Source: Dactylorhiza incarnata (lineage: Eukaryota > Streptophyta > Magnoliopsida > Asparagales > Orchidaceae). Taken from it: a stretch of DNA of 64,000 bases. Positions 46,119 to 58,400 of the stretch are shown piece by piece. How positions within the stretch are numbered: position 1 is the stretch's first letter; each line of letters begins with the position of its first letter. The stretch is taken from NCBI GenBank assembly GCA_033032865.1, contig JAWHQI010000262.1, positions 1,426,001-1,490,000 of the forward strand, given 5' to 3'. A program made the position numbers and the translations under genes. The notes beneath the pieces are model-generated. The model was given only the letters and a program-made list of their open reading frames with translations, had not been told where the DNA came from and did not search any database.

Positions 46119-47027
46119 TGGGAGTCTTGTGGATTGTATTTGTCGGTTGTTGATTATTCATGTGATGAATAGAGTACTTTATATTTCATTTTTCATTTAT
46201 GGCAAGTTCTTTTATTATGTTACATGTTTCTACTGATAGATTAATTAGCATAATAAATGCCCTTAGAATGTTTGCTTCCATAGGAATTCAAGTATGTGAC
46301 TTGAATGTGAGGGCTTATGTTTGTAAGAAGCTTCATTCTTAAATGGTCCCTAGTCGTTGTATCATCTTAGAAGTTCAGGGCGATGTTGATACATACAGAC
46401 TAGCATGTGTGTTGACTGATGACCGGTTCTCACAGGTCATGATATTGTGATATCAAGTCATCACATGGGTACTTGTTAGTGAACAAGTTGTACTGGACAG
46501 ACCCACCTTGAAACTACTTTGTGGATTGTTATATGAACGTGTCACAAGTAGGTCTCAACTGACAATGGTGTTTGTGGTTCTTCGACCTGAAGTCACACAC
46601 ATCATTCATCAAGTGAGGAAGAGCGTACTTTGATGCCATCTAAAGTCTTCCTTGAGAAAGGTTGATGATAAGGGTGGTTATTGGGTATGTTAAGATTCAT
46701 TTAGGTGTTTGTCTGTGAGCAGATATGGGATTTGTCCTCCTATATGACAGGAGTTACATCCATGGGCCCCTTGATGGAATGAGACTGAGAAATGCATGGC
46801 CATGCTTGGTTGAGTCAATATGTGATATTGAGCTCACCATTTTTAGACAGTCTATTCTAGATCAAGGAATTAGGATTCCATAATTACGAGGGTGACATGG
46901 TTTGTTGAGTTATGACAGGCTTGTTGAGTTATGAAATCTTATTGCTTGGGTAGCAATGATGCATTGCTGGATGATGCTCATTGTTTGTGAGACTTTTATT
47001 TGATACGTTCAAGATCAAGTGGGAGAC
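46119..47027 (+). other. Copia-2 3' untranslated region with polypurine tract
   Basis: Matches 7903-8921 of Copia-1 but lacks about 100 bases near 46895. No gene is supported. It ends with AAGTGGGAGA just before the LTR. Confidence 0.75.
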
Positions 47028-48356
47028 TGTTGGTGTTTCCATGGTGATCTGGAAGTGGTCAAATATCTAGTCTCACTGCCAATGCGATATGAGCCTATGG
47101 GGTCGCACAAAAGAGTGCTTGGAGAAATTGGAGGAAGAATCCTGTTGAAAAGGGATCGGATTAAAGGGATCGGATTAAATAAGGCGTTCGTCGAACGGCT
47201 AATGTAGCGCGTTCGTCCAATGGCGCTCGTCGAACAAGTTCGTCGAACAAGTTCGTCGAACGGCTAGTTTAGCGCATTCGTCGAACGGCTCGTCGATCAG
47301 CTAAGTGTTGAATAATATCGTCTTGACTGTCAAGATGATGTTCTCGATGATATATGTATATCCTCTCGACGATATATATGTCATCTCGATGATATATATT
47401 AATATGTCTTCTCGACGATATATGTCATCTTCTCGACGATATACATGTCTTCTCAACGGCCAGTAAAGCACGTTCGTCGAATGGATATTGTAGCGCGTTC
47501 GTCGAACGGCGTTCGTCAAATAGTTCGTCGAACGACTAATGTAGTGCGTTCGTCGAATGACGTTCGTCGAACGGCGTTCGTCGAACGACGTCCGTCGAAT
47601 GACGTTCATCGAACGACGTTCGTCGAACGACGTTCGTCGAAAGACGTTCGTCGAACGGTTCGTTGAACGGCTAGCGTAGCACATTCGTCGAACGGTTCGT
47701 CGAATGGCTAGCGTAGCACGTTCATCGAATGGTTTGTCGAACGGTTCGTCGAACGGCCAGCGCATTCGACGAACGCTGGCCAGTTCGTCAAACGCAGTAT
47801 TTGACCTTTTCTCTTCGCCCGACGCTTCTCTTGATTGCTGAAGGTATTAAAGAATACGATTCTTTTAACCTAATGACCCGATCTATTTTTGGCGATCTGT
47901 TTTGCGAAAGAGAGCGATAGAAGAGTTCCGCAAGGGTTCTGACGGAAGTGTTCCGACCGTTCGATCCCGCCGCTGCCGCCGCCTCTCCCTGTTGTCGGAC
48001 CTAGCAGTTCCTGGGAGACGTAGAGAGCAGTTCTTCTCCGACCTAGATCTTGTGCGACAAGAGGCTAGGGTTCTTCAGCACTCGTGTGGATTTCCCATAG
48101 AGGCGCAGATCTATTTCAGCGCTTGGAACTCATGTTTTGTTCTCTGGATCCGCCATAGGAGAATCTCGGTTGAGTAGAGACTCAACCCCCTTTCAGGTAT
48201 AATTTCTGTAATGTGTTGCTGGTTGTTTTATTTCTTGAATCAGTGAAATCGCAAGTTCCATATAACTCTTTTGGGTTGTTCTGGTTATTTTATTTTGCTG
48301 CGCATATGTGATATGCTGTATTATCATTTCGGAAATGGTATTAAGAAAACACAACA
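47028..48356 (+). repeat. Copia-2 3' LTR with expanded palindrome array
   Basis: 1329 bp, TGTTGGTG start and ACAACA end. It has the densest array of GTTCGTCGAACG words in the window: between 47500 and 47770 the word or a one-base variant recurs about every 12-22 bases. The LTR is longer than its Copia-1 counterparts, mostly from this array. Core promoter: AAGGTATTAAAGAATACG near 47840 (TATA box altered to TATTAAAG). Confidence 0.9.
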
Positions 48357-48361
48357 TACTT

Positions 48362-48507
48362 CCCCGGGGGTACACCTCGCGCGAGTGAACGATCATGCTT
48401 GTTTGATCCAGCGCGAGGTCCGCGCCGCCCACGTGTATCATTATCCCACGAGGCCGATGAGCTCCGGGGTGCGAGGCAGAGGTATATGGAGATGGATTAA
48501 ATATTGA
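48362..48507 (+). pseudogene. Tat-B antisense ORF 1, last part
   Basis: Continues in frame from 30183 across the Copia-2 insertion and closes at a TGA at 48505-48507. The end is Arg-rich (GVRGRGIWRWIKY). It shows that Copia-2 entered an open reading frame. The exact native C-terminus is uncertain. Confidence 0.4.
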
Positions 48508-49077
48508 TATTGCTCGTGCTCGTATGCCCTTTCGACCAAGTACCCTTTTGGTAACCTTTAAATATTGTGAATAATGTGGGCGACTTAAATACTTCTCGCC
48601 TGCCCCCTCGGGCTTTCTCTATCTGAATTTTTCCAGTATCACTAGTATCTCTTATAAGTACCTGTTTTCATTTTGTTGTTTTCTTCTAACTACTCAGTTG
48701 TGCGAACTACGCAGGTCCGCCTTATCGACCTTATACTTTCTTCTGGTTTGCCTCTTACTATTCTGGAGCGCGACCCACAAGGGCTCGCTATACTAACTCG
48801 ATGTATTGTTTTATATTACTCTGAGTCGACTTTATCAGGTTGCTGCGAGCAGTTTGAGAGAGGGCGGCCCACATATTGAGGTAGATCGTGGCGCGCTTTG
48901 GCTAACAGCACCCCCCCGGCACTTCGACTCCTCCCCGCCGCCTTTGTTTTTCCTATAAATAGGGCCAGCATTTATAGCCAACTACCATATTGACCTTCTT
49001 CTTCCCTCTGCCTCCCTGTCTTCTCCCTCTCGCCAGCTTTTTTCCTTGTCCTCGCATTTTTCTTTTCAGGAACACAG
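48508..49077 (+). promoter_or_regulatory. Spacer and promoter of Tat-B antisense ORF 2
   Basis: About 570 bases without a gene. A strong plus-strand TATA box CCTATAAATAGGG lies at 48952-48964, followed by a pyrimidine-rich leader (CTTCTTCCCTCTGCCTCC and CTTCTCCCTCTC) and the ATG at 49078. This is independent support that the antisense ORF is transcribed from inside the element. Confidence 0.6.
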
Positions 49078-50837
49078 ATGGGCGGCGACGGTGTTGATGC
49101 CGAAGGCCTGGCTAAGTGCGCCCGGACCTTCTGCGATCACATCTTCCTCAATTGCTCGCTTACAAAGAGCGATTACCACATGATCATAGCGAACAACATC
49201 TCGCCGGGGTTTTCTGCTCGGTAGCCTATAAAGGATGACGCGATCAACTTTCTCCTCCCGGATGAGCTCGCCATCTCGACGGCTCATTTTGAGGTGGGCT
49301 TGCGACTGCCCTTCTGGCCTGAGATTAGCCAGGTATTCGCTTGCCCTCCTACTTTCCCTATTCGTACTCGCTAAAAAACTTCCATCTAACTACTCACTAC
49401 GAACCCGTTAGATGTTCAAGTACTACGACGTGATCCCGGGTTAGATGACCCCCAACGCCATTGCTATGATGGTAGCTTTCGCAAGCTACCTGCAGGAGGA
49501 GCGGATAGAGTTCAGCCTATATGTCTTCTGCAAATGGTTCACCTTAGGGCGAACAAGGATGGGATCACCTTTCTAGAGAGCAACCACGCAAAGGTCCACG
49601 AGACGGTCAACAAGAGCCATTATTAGCCGCAGAAGTTCGTTATCGTGAAGGGGCCTTTCGGCAACGTCCCCATCTCCGCCGTCCAACGCGCCGAAATAAC
49701 TTAACGTCCCTCGACACTCGGCTATCAGGAGGCCGAGCTTTTCAAATACATGTCGACCAACTTTGAGGTCGCCTACCTCCGAAGGAAAGTCTACTTGCTA
49801 CCTCTCGTGCCGCCAGGAGCAGGTTTTACTCAGATTCGTTCCTTTTAATCTTTGTTTTTGCTTCTCTTCCTTCTAATATCGAATTGATGCTTACTCGCAG
49901 GAGAGCGAGACATTCCACTCCACCCCCACCCCGTATTCGAAGGTTGGGTCCATCGCGCCTAGCCTTCGGCTCGCCACTGTCGCCGCCGAGGCCTGTCGAT
50001 CGTCTGCCTCCACCCCGGCTCCTCTTCCTAAGAAGCAAACTGCACCTGCGAGTTATGGATCGCAATCTCCACCGCCACACCCTAAGAAGACGAAAGCCCA
50101 TCCCCTGACCAAGGGAAAGGAGGCCCTTGAGATCTCGCCCAGGGGAGACCCCCAGGAGAGCCAGTCAACAGAGAAGGTGGCCGTCGAGCCCGCCCAGGTG
50201 GTTGTCGGTACCTCAAAAGTGCCTCGTCTGACGCCCCACCGGAACTTGGTTTTGGCGCCAAGCATCTGGACGAGGACGGCGCACCTCTGCTGGTCTAGGA
50301 CGAAGAGGTCAATCGGTCCTCTATATCAACTCTCCTCCCCTCCTGGGTGGAGCAGGATACGATCGGCGGTGATGCCTTCGCTCTATCCTTTGGCCTTTAT
50401 GGGCGAGAAGACACGGATGACTTCAACTCGCTCTCTTCCCGGATGATCGCTCATGAGAGCGCACGATCCCAACTTCGCTCTTTGGAGCTTGCCTATATGA
50501 TGGGTCGGCGCAACTTCCAGTCGGAGAGGAATTCTGAGGAGCTCAAGCGTGAGCTGAAGGATGCGGCGATGAAGATCGTGAATCTGAAGAAAGAAAAAAG
50601 CTCTGAAAGACTTCGAGATGAGTTGAAGGCCGCGATCGAGGAGGTGGCAATCCTCAAAGACAAACTGGACATCTCGGATGGACTCGTCGCCAGCCTCCAG
50701 GGCGGAATGGTGATTCTTGCTGATCACTCGCCTACCTTTTCTCGGTTTTTTATATCCTACCCTAATACTCATTCTCGAAGGATGCCAAGACTACTGGTGA
50801 GCTTCTCGCTCGCACCACCGCCTTGGAGAAGCAAGTA
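49078..50837 (+). pseudogene. Tat-B antisense ORF 2, Transposase_28-like, first part
   Basis: Start ATG at 49078. Exon 1 (to about 49331) ends ELAISTAHFEVGLRLPFWPEI then CAG/GTATTCG. Exon 2 begins after CCCGTTAG (49410) with a YYDVIPG...TPNAI block, the plant 'putative gypsy type transposon' (Transposase_28) signature. A second intron fits about 49819-49901 (acceptor TTACTCGCAG). The C-terminal half is Pro/Ser-rich, then coiled-coil (SEELKRELKDAAMKIVNLKKEK, ERLRDELKAAIEEVAILKDKL). Stops at 49222, about 49442, about 49625 and about 49700, plus a frame change near 49550, make it a pseudogene. The SIRE element enters the coiled-coil part at 50837. Confidence 0.6.
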
Positions 50838-52223
50838 TGAAAGTGGGGATAGATCAAGATTACTCTAGAGGGGGGGGGGGGTGAATAGAGTATTTTAATA
50901 TAATTTCACTTAGCCCAAACAAATTTTTAGAGAACAATTTAAGTTATCTAAGTATATGTGTAAGTGAGTGCAGCACAGATATAAACACAAACTAAAACAC
51001 AACACATACAAATAATAAAGACAAACACAGAAGACACAAGGATCTATAGTAGTTCCCCAGTCAACTTGGGTACATCTACTCTTCTACCACCCTGGTAGGA
51101 AATCCACTAGGGCCCTTTTTGATCAGGTGAGCCTTCACCACAGAGCTTTTGATCAGGTGCTCAAAACCACCATAAGGCTTTTGATCAGGTGCTCAAAACC
51201 AAAAATCAACTTTTAAAGGGAGTTACAACCCTGTACACAGTTATAAAAATAAAAGTATGTAAAGATGATGGTGTCTTCTCTTTTCTCTAACAACAGAGAA
51301 GACTAGTGGATTGTTGAATGATTGTTTGATCTCCCCCTGTGAATAAGAGTAAGAAAAGAACAGGAGAGAAAATCTGCTCAGGGTGTAGGTCTTCTTAATC
51401 TTCAGAGTATCTACAGCAAAAGTTCTCTAGAAGGATTTGATGCAGATGATTCCTAGAGATCAAGATTAGGCGACTGGAGAAGATGAAGACTTCAGAGAAA
51501 ATCAGAGAGAGTTCTTGAGAGCAATCCCAACTGACTAGCAAAAGATTATCCTTTTTGTATGTATATAGTATCTGTGTCTTCCTCTAGAATAAATAGCAAA
51601 GATATTCTCTGGACCGGAGAGAGTTGATCCTCTTTCAAATTTTTAACCGGGCTGGAAAGGAATGAGACAAAAAGAAGGATTTTTCTCTGACAGAAAAGGA
51701 ATACATAATATATTAAATTCCTTGAAACTTGCAATCTGCCTTATAGAATAATATGCACGCAACCCTTAATTAATGCAGCAACGGTCATAAAATCTTTGAA
51801 AGAAAATACTGCAAGAACTGACTGATATTATAGTGAGAACAACTGTCAGCCTTCATAAGGAATCCTGAGGATAACTCCAAAAATAATACTATGAATAGAA
51901 GAGGTCACTGAATATAGAAACTATGAAAAAGTTTGTCGACCAGAGGGAAAGTTCGTCGAACTTAAACTGGGAAGTTCGTCGAACACGAAGAGAATTTCGT
52001 CGAACAGAACTTTGAAATTCGTCGAACTAAGTTCGTAGAACGGATTCTGAATTCGTCGAACGTGTTCGAAGTTCGTCGAACACCTTTTCTTAGTTAATCT
52101 TCAAATCTCTTCTAGGCTTAGCCTATGACCCTTATACTATACATGATGGGTCAAAATAAATCCTATACCTAGAAATAGACATCCTAGCCCAAATCAGTAA
52201 TAGGGTTGAACTATGTTCCAACA
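50838..52223 (-). repeat. SIRE 3' LTR
   Basis: 1386 bp. A run of about 12 G residues lies about 32 bases from the plus-left edge. The U3 part (51930-52085) contains GTTCGTCGAAC palindromes (for example 51951-51961 and 51974-51984) and further TTCGTCGAAC variants, the same word as in Copia-1/2 although the LTRs are otherwise unrelated. Putative minus TATA (ACTATATACA) near 51558-51570. Confidence 0.92.
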
Positions 52224-52396
52224 ATCTCCCACTATTTTGGTTAGGATCCTATGTCCAGCATTTATCAAAATATGCATAACAGAATTATAAGAAGAAAAAA
52301 TATCTGACAGAAAGGAAATTCAGCAAATATAGATCAATTGTCACAAGCAGATAACATCACAGAATAATTAAGAATCAATTAACCAGAGAGAGATTT

Positions 52397-54968
52397 TTAA
52401 GGATTCCTGTCCTCTGAAGATGACTTCTTGAAGATTATTTTCCTGTTAGTATCTTCAGATTGCCTTCTGCTTAGCTTGCAGTCTTTATCACCCAGTGTTA
52501 CCTTCTTGGAAATAGTTGGCAGAACAGCCTCTGGGTGAAGACTCATGTAGGCAGAAGTGTTGAACATATTCTTCACCTGGTATTGGTGAAGTTCCTGTTC
52601 TCTATAGGGAGATATGGTAGAAATGTGAGAGGTATCCATACCTTTTTCTCTGGCCTCTTTTATCTGAGATAGAGCAACATGCTCTCTAAACCTTGCCATA
52701 TTGTATAATCTATCTGCTTCAGCTTTATCTTCAGTTTCCTTATCTTCAATTTCTTGTTCAGATAATTGGCTATGCTTTCTTTCATAAACCTGATAACCTG
52801 AAGATCTTCCTTTCCAGTAAGAGGAGGAATGACCAGATGGCTTGGACCCAGCAGACTGAGATGTCCTGGATGTGGAAGAAAGTCCTCCTGCAGAGCCTGC
52901 ACCTGGAGGAGGTGGAGGAGGAGGGGGTTTCTTGAACACAGCAGGGTGATCCTTCTGGTATCTTCTTTCAAGCTTCCTTCTCTTCAACTCATTCTTGGAG
53001 AATTGCATCCAAGGTTGAGTTATTTCATGAGGCTTGAGATTTTTCTGCACATAAAAGGGAATGTCATTTTTATCAGGCCTTTTGGAAGGGGCTGACAGCT
53101 TCTTGCATGGAGCTTTTCTTTTCATGGATTTGATTTTGGCATTACTATCATCACTGTCATCATCATCATCAGAATTTGAGGATGAAGGCACATTCTCATA
53201 CATTTCATCAATTTCTTTGTATGCTTCAATTCTACTTTTCTCTAAATCATCATCAACATTCTTGACAGCAGCAGCAGCAGGCTCAGAAGAATAGGAGGGG
53301 GCAGAGGCAGAGGCAACTGGCATCTGTTCATCAGGAATTGCACGTTCAGGAACATCAGGTTCCTGATCTGCCTTAGAGATAACTGGCTCTGGAACTGGAG
53401 ACACTAGCAAATCTCCATGCCTGGCTTCTAAGTCTGGGGAATAGAAGACAATGGCCTTGGAGAGGTCTTCAGCTGATACTTTGGAAGATGGGTCTGAGCA
53501 GAGGGACTGAATGGTAAGCTGCAGAATTTGACCCACTAGAGGGGTGGATTTGAAAAAGCTGCTGGGAGGAGCTTCTGAAGGAGGAGGAGGAGCACCTTCT
53601 ATGCTTTGAGCCAGGGAGACCAAGATGTGCTGACATTAACTAGGTCTGACCCTTGCTCTTCAGGAACTACTTCCTCTGGAGCTTCATCCTGGAACATCTC
53701 CCCCTGCCTAGACTCTGGGAAACTAGAGTCTGGGCCCCCAGATGAAGGGAAAGAGGAAGAGGAATGAGAAGCAAGGTGAGAGAGAATAAGATCAAGCTTA
53801 GAATGCACTGGGGCCAGACTTTGATCAATAAGCTCCTGTAATTTAGAAGCTATGTGACCAAACACCTGGGTGGCTATTTGTCAGACATCCACAACCAGTA
53901 CATCTGGATTTGGGTGAGAAGAAGAAGAAGAAGGGATGGAAGATGTGGTATGAGCACAAGAAGTGGATGGAGGAGGAGGAGGAGGAGGAGTGAAATCTGA
54001 TGGAATTTCATCCTGAGAAAAATCTGGAATGGAAGTGGCTTGAGGAGGAGTAGGAGGAGAATTTTGAGGAGGAGAAGGTAGAGGTAGAGTGGAGAGGTTT
54101 TCTGGAGGAGGAGGAGGAGGAGGAGGAGGAGAGGAGGCAGGCTCTTCAGAATGTTGAAGAGTCTGTGGGAGAGGAGGAGGAATCTGGGGTGGGGGAGTGG
54201 CTATCACAGCCCTGGTGTCCTCAGAAGCTTGAACAGTTGGAGCCACTTGAGCTGATTTCTTCAGGAAAGTCCTATCCCACTTCTTGAAGAGAAGGGGAGT
54301 CAGTTTTTTGAGGCATTAATGCCAACAGCAGTAGAAACTGAGAGGGATGGACACTTGGCCTGAAGGAAGATTACCAGAATCCTTCCATAGCCTACATTCC
54401 TTGAGGTCACTTTCTTTTTGATGGAATCAAACAGAGTCCGACCCCAGCTGATGTGCCTTTTCTCAATCAAAGAAATCATGACTAGAAATTGTTGCCTGTT
54501 TATGTAGTCATGTGCTGAGCTCTTCCCCATCAGAACCTTTCCCACAACATCTGCCAGGAAGGTGTATTCCACTGCAAAATCACGTTTAAGAAGATGTTTA
54601 GGGTTACTCCCAGAGTACCCCATCTTGTCCAGCATTAGATTGAATTCTTCCTCAGTGAGGTCCAAATCATCATCTCAATTTTTAAATTCAAATATCTCAG
54701 ACAAAATAGCAGCACTCAGAACAACTTCATTCCCTGAAACCTTTCCTACAATTTCTGTGTCATTTTGAATCTCAGAAGTGAATGCCCATTCCTTTACTTC
54801 ATTGATATAAATCTTGGGCCGGCAAGTCATAAACTTGCGCAGCTTTGGGTCTTCAAAGAGATTCAAAATGTTTGTGAAGCCTTCTCCTGACTGGGCAAAC
54901 GATTCCAGATCAATATCAAATCCCGTATCGAACTTTATTGAGGCGAGAACTTCAGCAGTGATCGACAT
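52397..54968 (-). pseudogene. SIRE env-like (third) ORF, broken
   Basis: The start is at 54968 (MSITAEVLASIKFDTGFDIDLESF). The N-terminal part has the KFMTCRPKIYINEVKEW phrase typical of the post-pol ORF in SIRE elements, then LTEEEFNLML and INRQQFLVMISLIEKRHISWG. A Pro/Ser-rich middle (poly-Pro near 54100-53950 and 52900) and a Lys/Arg-rich segment near 53110 follow, then a helical C-terminus. Breaks: an in-frame TGA near 54675, a frameshift near 54310, a TGA near 53880 and a frameshift near 53625. This ORF is called env-like in the family by position; I see no clear signal peptide or transmembrane helix, and its role is unknown. Confidence 0.7.
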
Positions 54969-55447
54969 TGTTCCTGCAAAGAAGAAGAAAAACGATCAAG
55001 TGCAAAGGGAACTGGAGGGAGACGAAGAGTTTGAAAGCGCAAAAGATAGAATCCAAACAAATAAAGATTAAATATTAGGGTTCGGCGAAGACGAGGGTTT
55101 GCGCGGAACGGATTTGACGAGAAGACACGTGTTAGCGGGAAATAAAAAGCTGTCTTTCGTCAATCCCGTTCGATGAATAGAATATTTCGTCGATGTCGTT
55201 CGACTAATTGCTTTTCAAAACTTCTTTCATAAGGAAGATAGAACATCACAGACTTCGTTGATCGGGTTCGACGAAATCGAGACTTCGTCGATCGGGTTCG
55301 ACGAAAATTCTTCAGAATTTCAGAAAGAAGCCCTGACCAGTTTGTCGGCCTCGTTCGACATAAAAAATATCGTTCGTCGAGCGCGTTCGATGAATTTTCT
55401 GAACCTTAATATATTGAAAAATTTTGTTGGGTAGAAAACTTTGCAAA
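54969..55447 (-). repeat. SIRE spacer with TTCGTCGA / TCGACGAA words
   Basis: About 480 bases between pol and the env-like ORF. No gene. At 55160-55395 the words GTTCGACGAA, TTCGTCGATC and GTTCGATGAA recur at least eight times, matching the palindrome vocabulary of this element's own U3. Confidence 0.6.
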
Positions 55448-58400
55448 TTAGATTGACTCCCCATTTATCATTCCAAGCTGATTTAGAAAGAATTGATGTT
55501 TCTTTTCATCCAAAGGTTTGGTGAAGATGTCAGCTCTCTGCAAATCAGTTGGTATGAAGTCTAAACATATTTTTCCCTTCTCCACATTATCTCTGATAAA
55601 GTGGTGTCTGATCTCAATATGTTTAGTTCTACTGTGGAGTACTGGATTTTGTGATATTGATATTGCACTGGTGTTATCACAAAAGATTTTGGAATTATTT
55701 AGATTGTAACCATAGTCTAGGAGCTGGTTCTGTATCCACAAAATTTGTGAACAGCAACTACCAGCTGCTATGTATTCAGCTTCTACAGTTGATGTAGACA
55801 CAGAGGTTTGTTTCTTACAAAACCAGGACACAAGCTTATCTCCAAGGAACTGACAAGTCCCTGAGGTGCTTTTCTTGTCTATTCTGCATCCAGCATAATC
55901 AGCATCTGAGTATCCAGTTAACTCAAATCCTGATTCTGTAGGATACCAGAGTCCTAGATCTGGACAACCCTTTATATATCTTTAAATCATTTTTAATAAA
56001 ATATAGTGAGATTCTTTAGGATTTACCTGAAATCTAGCACTAATACATGTGGAAAACATGATATCTGGTCTGCTGGCTGTTAAGTATAAAAGAGATCCCA
56101 TAATGGCTCTATATACTTTCTGATCAACAGGTTTTCCTGATTCATCAGTGCCAACAGCTGCATTTGAAGGCATGGGAGTTTTCATAGGGGAGGCATCTGA
56201 CATCCCAAATCTTTTAACAAGCTCTTTAGCATATTTAGATTGGGATATGAAGATGACTTCTGTTGTTTGCTTAACTTGCAAACCAAGAAAGTAAGACAGT
56301 TCTCCCATACTGCTCATTTCAAATTTTGAATGCATTAGATTTGAAAATCTTTTGCATAACTCTGAGTCAGTAGAACCAAATATTATATCATCTACATATA
56401 TTTGTACCAATAAGGTTTCAGATTTATGATTTCTAATAAACAATGTCTGGTCTACTTTTCCTCTAGAAAACTTATTTTCCAAAAGAAAGTTTGAAAGGGT
56501 CGCATAACATGCTCTAGGAGCTTGTTTGAGACCATACAAAGCTTTATGTAATCTAAAAACATAAGAGGGTTGAGTTGGAGAAATAAAACCTGGTGGTTGT
56601 TCCACATATACTTCTTCTTTGATATCTCCATTTAGAAAGGCACTCTTAACATCCATTTGAAATACCTTGAATCTTTTGTATGCAGCAAATGCTAGGAATA
56701 TTCTAATTGCTTCCAGCCTTGCTACAGGTGCAAAAGTCTGGTCATAGTCTATGCCTTCCTCTTGGCAGTATCCTTGAGCCACTAGTCTTGCCTTATTTCT
56801 GACTATGATTCCTTGAGCATCCAATTTATTTCTGAATACCCATTTTGTGCCAATTACTGGATGATTCTTGGGTCTTGAAACAAGTTCCCATACTTTGTTC
56901 CTTTCAAATTGATTTAATCCCTCTTACATAGCAGTAATCCAGTTGGGATCTTGCTCTGCATCTTTGATGGATTGAGGTTCAATTTGAGAGAGGAAACATG
57001 TGTGCAAATTAATTTGATTTAGTTGATTTCTTGTTTGCACACCCACTGAGATGTCACCAATTACTTGAGATCTAGGGTGATCTCTTATGTTGACATAATC
57101 AGTAGGGAAAATAAATTCTCCTTGATCTTGTTCATTTTCTCTATGAGGAATTTCTATGTCCTCCTGAACTTCAGCATTAACATCCTCAAGATTTGTAGGA
57201 ATATTTGTTGTACCCAATGTTGGTGCAATAGGATATTCTTCTTCACTGTCCTCATTAGGTAGTAGAGAAGGATTTATTAGATCCTCTTTCTGTAGAGTTA
57301 GATTATCTAACTTCTCACAGAGAATTGGTACCTGTGCACTTGTGAGGTAGAGATATTTCTCTCCTTGCAACTCAAGTTAGTTTCATCAAAAGATACATGA
57401 ATAGATTCTTCTATTTTAAAAGAAGATTTGTTAAATACTCTGTAAGCCTTACTGCTAACTGAATAACCAACAAAAATGCCATCTGAAGCTTTTGCTTCAA
57501 ATTTTCCTAGGTGCTTCTTGTCATTATTATGAATAAAGAACTTACAGCCAAAAGCCCTAAAGTAATTTACTCTAGGCTTCTTCCCTTTAAGCAGTTCATA
57601 AGGTGTCTTGCCCTTTTGTTTATGAATTAAACTTCTGTTTAAAACATAGTTTGCAGTGCTGACAGCCTCAGCCAAAAAGGATTGGGGCAAAACAGCATCT
57701 GCAAGCAATGTTCTTCCAAATTCAATCAGTGTTCTATTTTTCCTTTCAGCTACCCCATTTTGTTGAGGAGTTCTAGGAGCTGAAAAGCATTGCCTGATAC
57801 CTTCCTTCTCACAGAATTCTCTCATCAGAAGAGATTCAAACTCAGTGCCATGATCACTTCTGATCAATGCAATCTGAGTAGAATACTCAATCTTGATGCT
57901 CCTGAGAAAGTCTGTAAGAACCTTGAAGTTATCTGACTTGCTTCTTAGAAAGAATACCCAACTGAATCTAGAGAAGTCATCAACAATGACTAAAGTGTAA
58001 CACTTACCTCCCAAACTGTGTATGGGAAGGGGTCCAAAAAGATCTAAGTGCAGCAAGTACAAAATCCTAGGAGAATCACTCTTAGATAGTGACTTAAAGC
58101 TGCTCTTAGTCTGCTTTCCCAATTGACATGCCCTGCAAAGGCTTTCCTTCTTGTATGATCCAGAAGGTAGTCCCCTGACAAGGTTGTCCTTTGATAACTT
58201 GGCTAGGGTCCTATGGTTTACATGACCTAGTCTCCTATGCCACAAATCAGTATTTTTACTGACTTGGTTAAACAAGCAGATCTCAGGTTTGGCTGAATTA
58301 AAATTTATTAAATAAACATTACCTTGTCTATTTCCTAAAATAACAATATTATTTTTAGAAAAGATAATACATCTAGATTGGTTGAAGCATACTTGATATC

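Larger units (their letters stand above)
30189..48356 (+). mobile_element. Copia-2: Ty1/copia element interrupted by Athila
   Basis: Flanked by the 5-bp duplication TACTT (30184-30188 and 48357-48361). Same family as Copia-1. The 5' LTR is in two pieces (30189-30731 and 40496-41250) because Athila inserted in it; the 3' LTR is 47028-48356. The primer site TGGTATCAGAGG is at 41252-41263, and the polypurine tract AAGTGGGAGA ends just before 47028. It sits in Tat-B antisense ORF 1. Without Athila it is about 8.4 kb. Confidence 0.94.

Noticed and set aside
47445..47765. Arrays of short palindromic repeats resembling a CRISPR array
   Set aside because: Plant retrotransposon context, no constant-length unique spacers, no cas genes; the words are overlapping U3 repeats.
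49826..50265. Minus-strand and alternate-frame ORFs over Tat-B antisense ORF 2
   Set aside because: Shadows of a GC-rich, Pro/Arg-coding exon; the plus-strand frame has the domain, coiled coil and splice sites.
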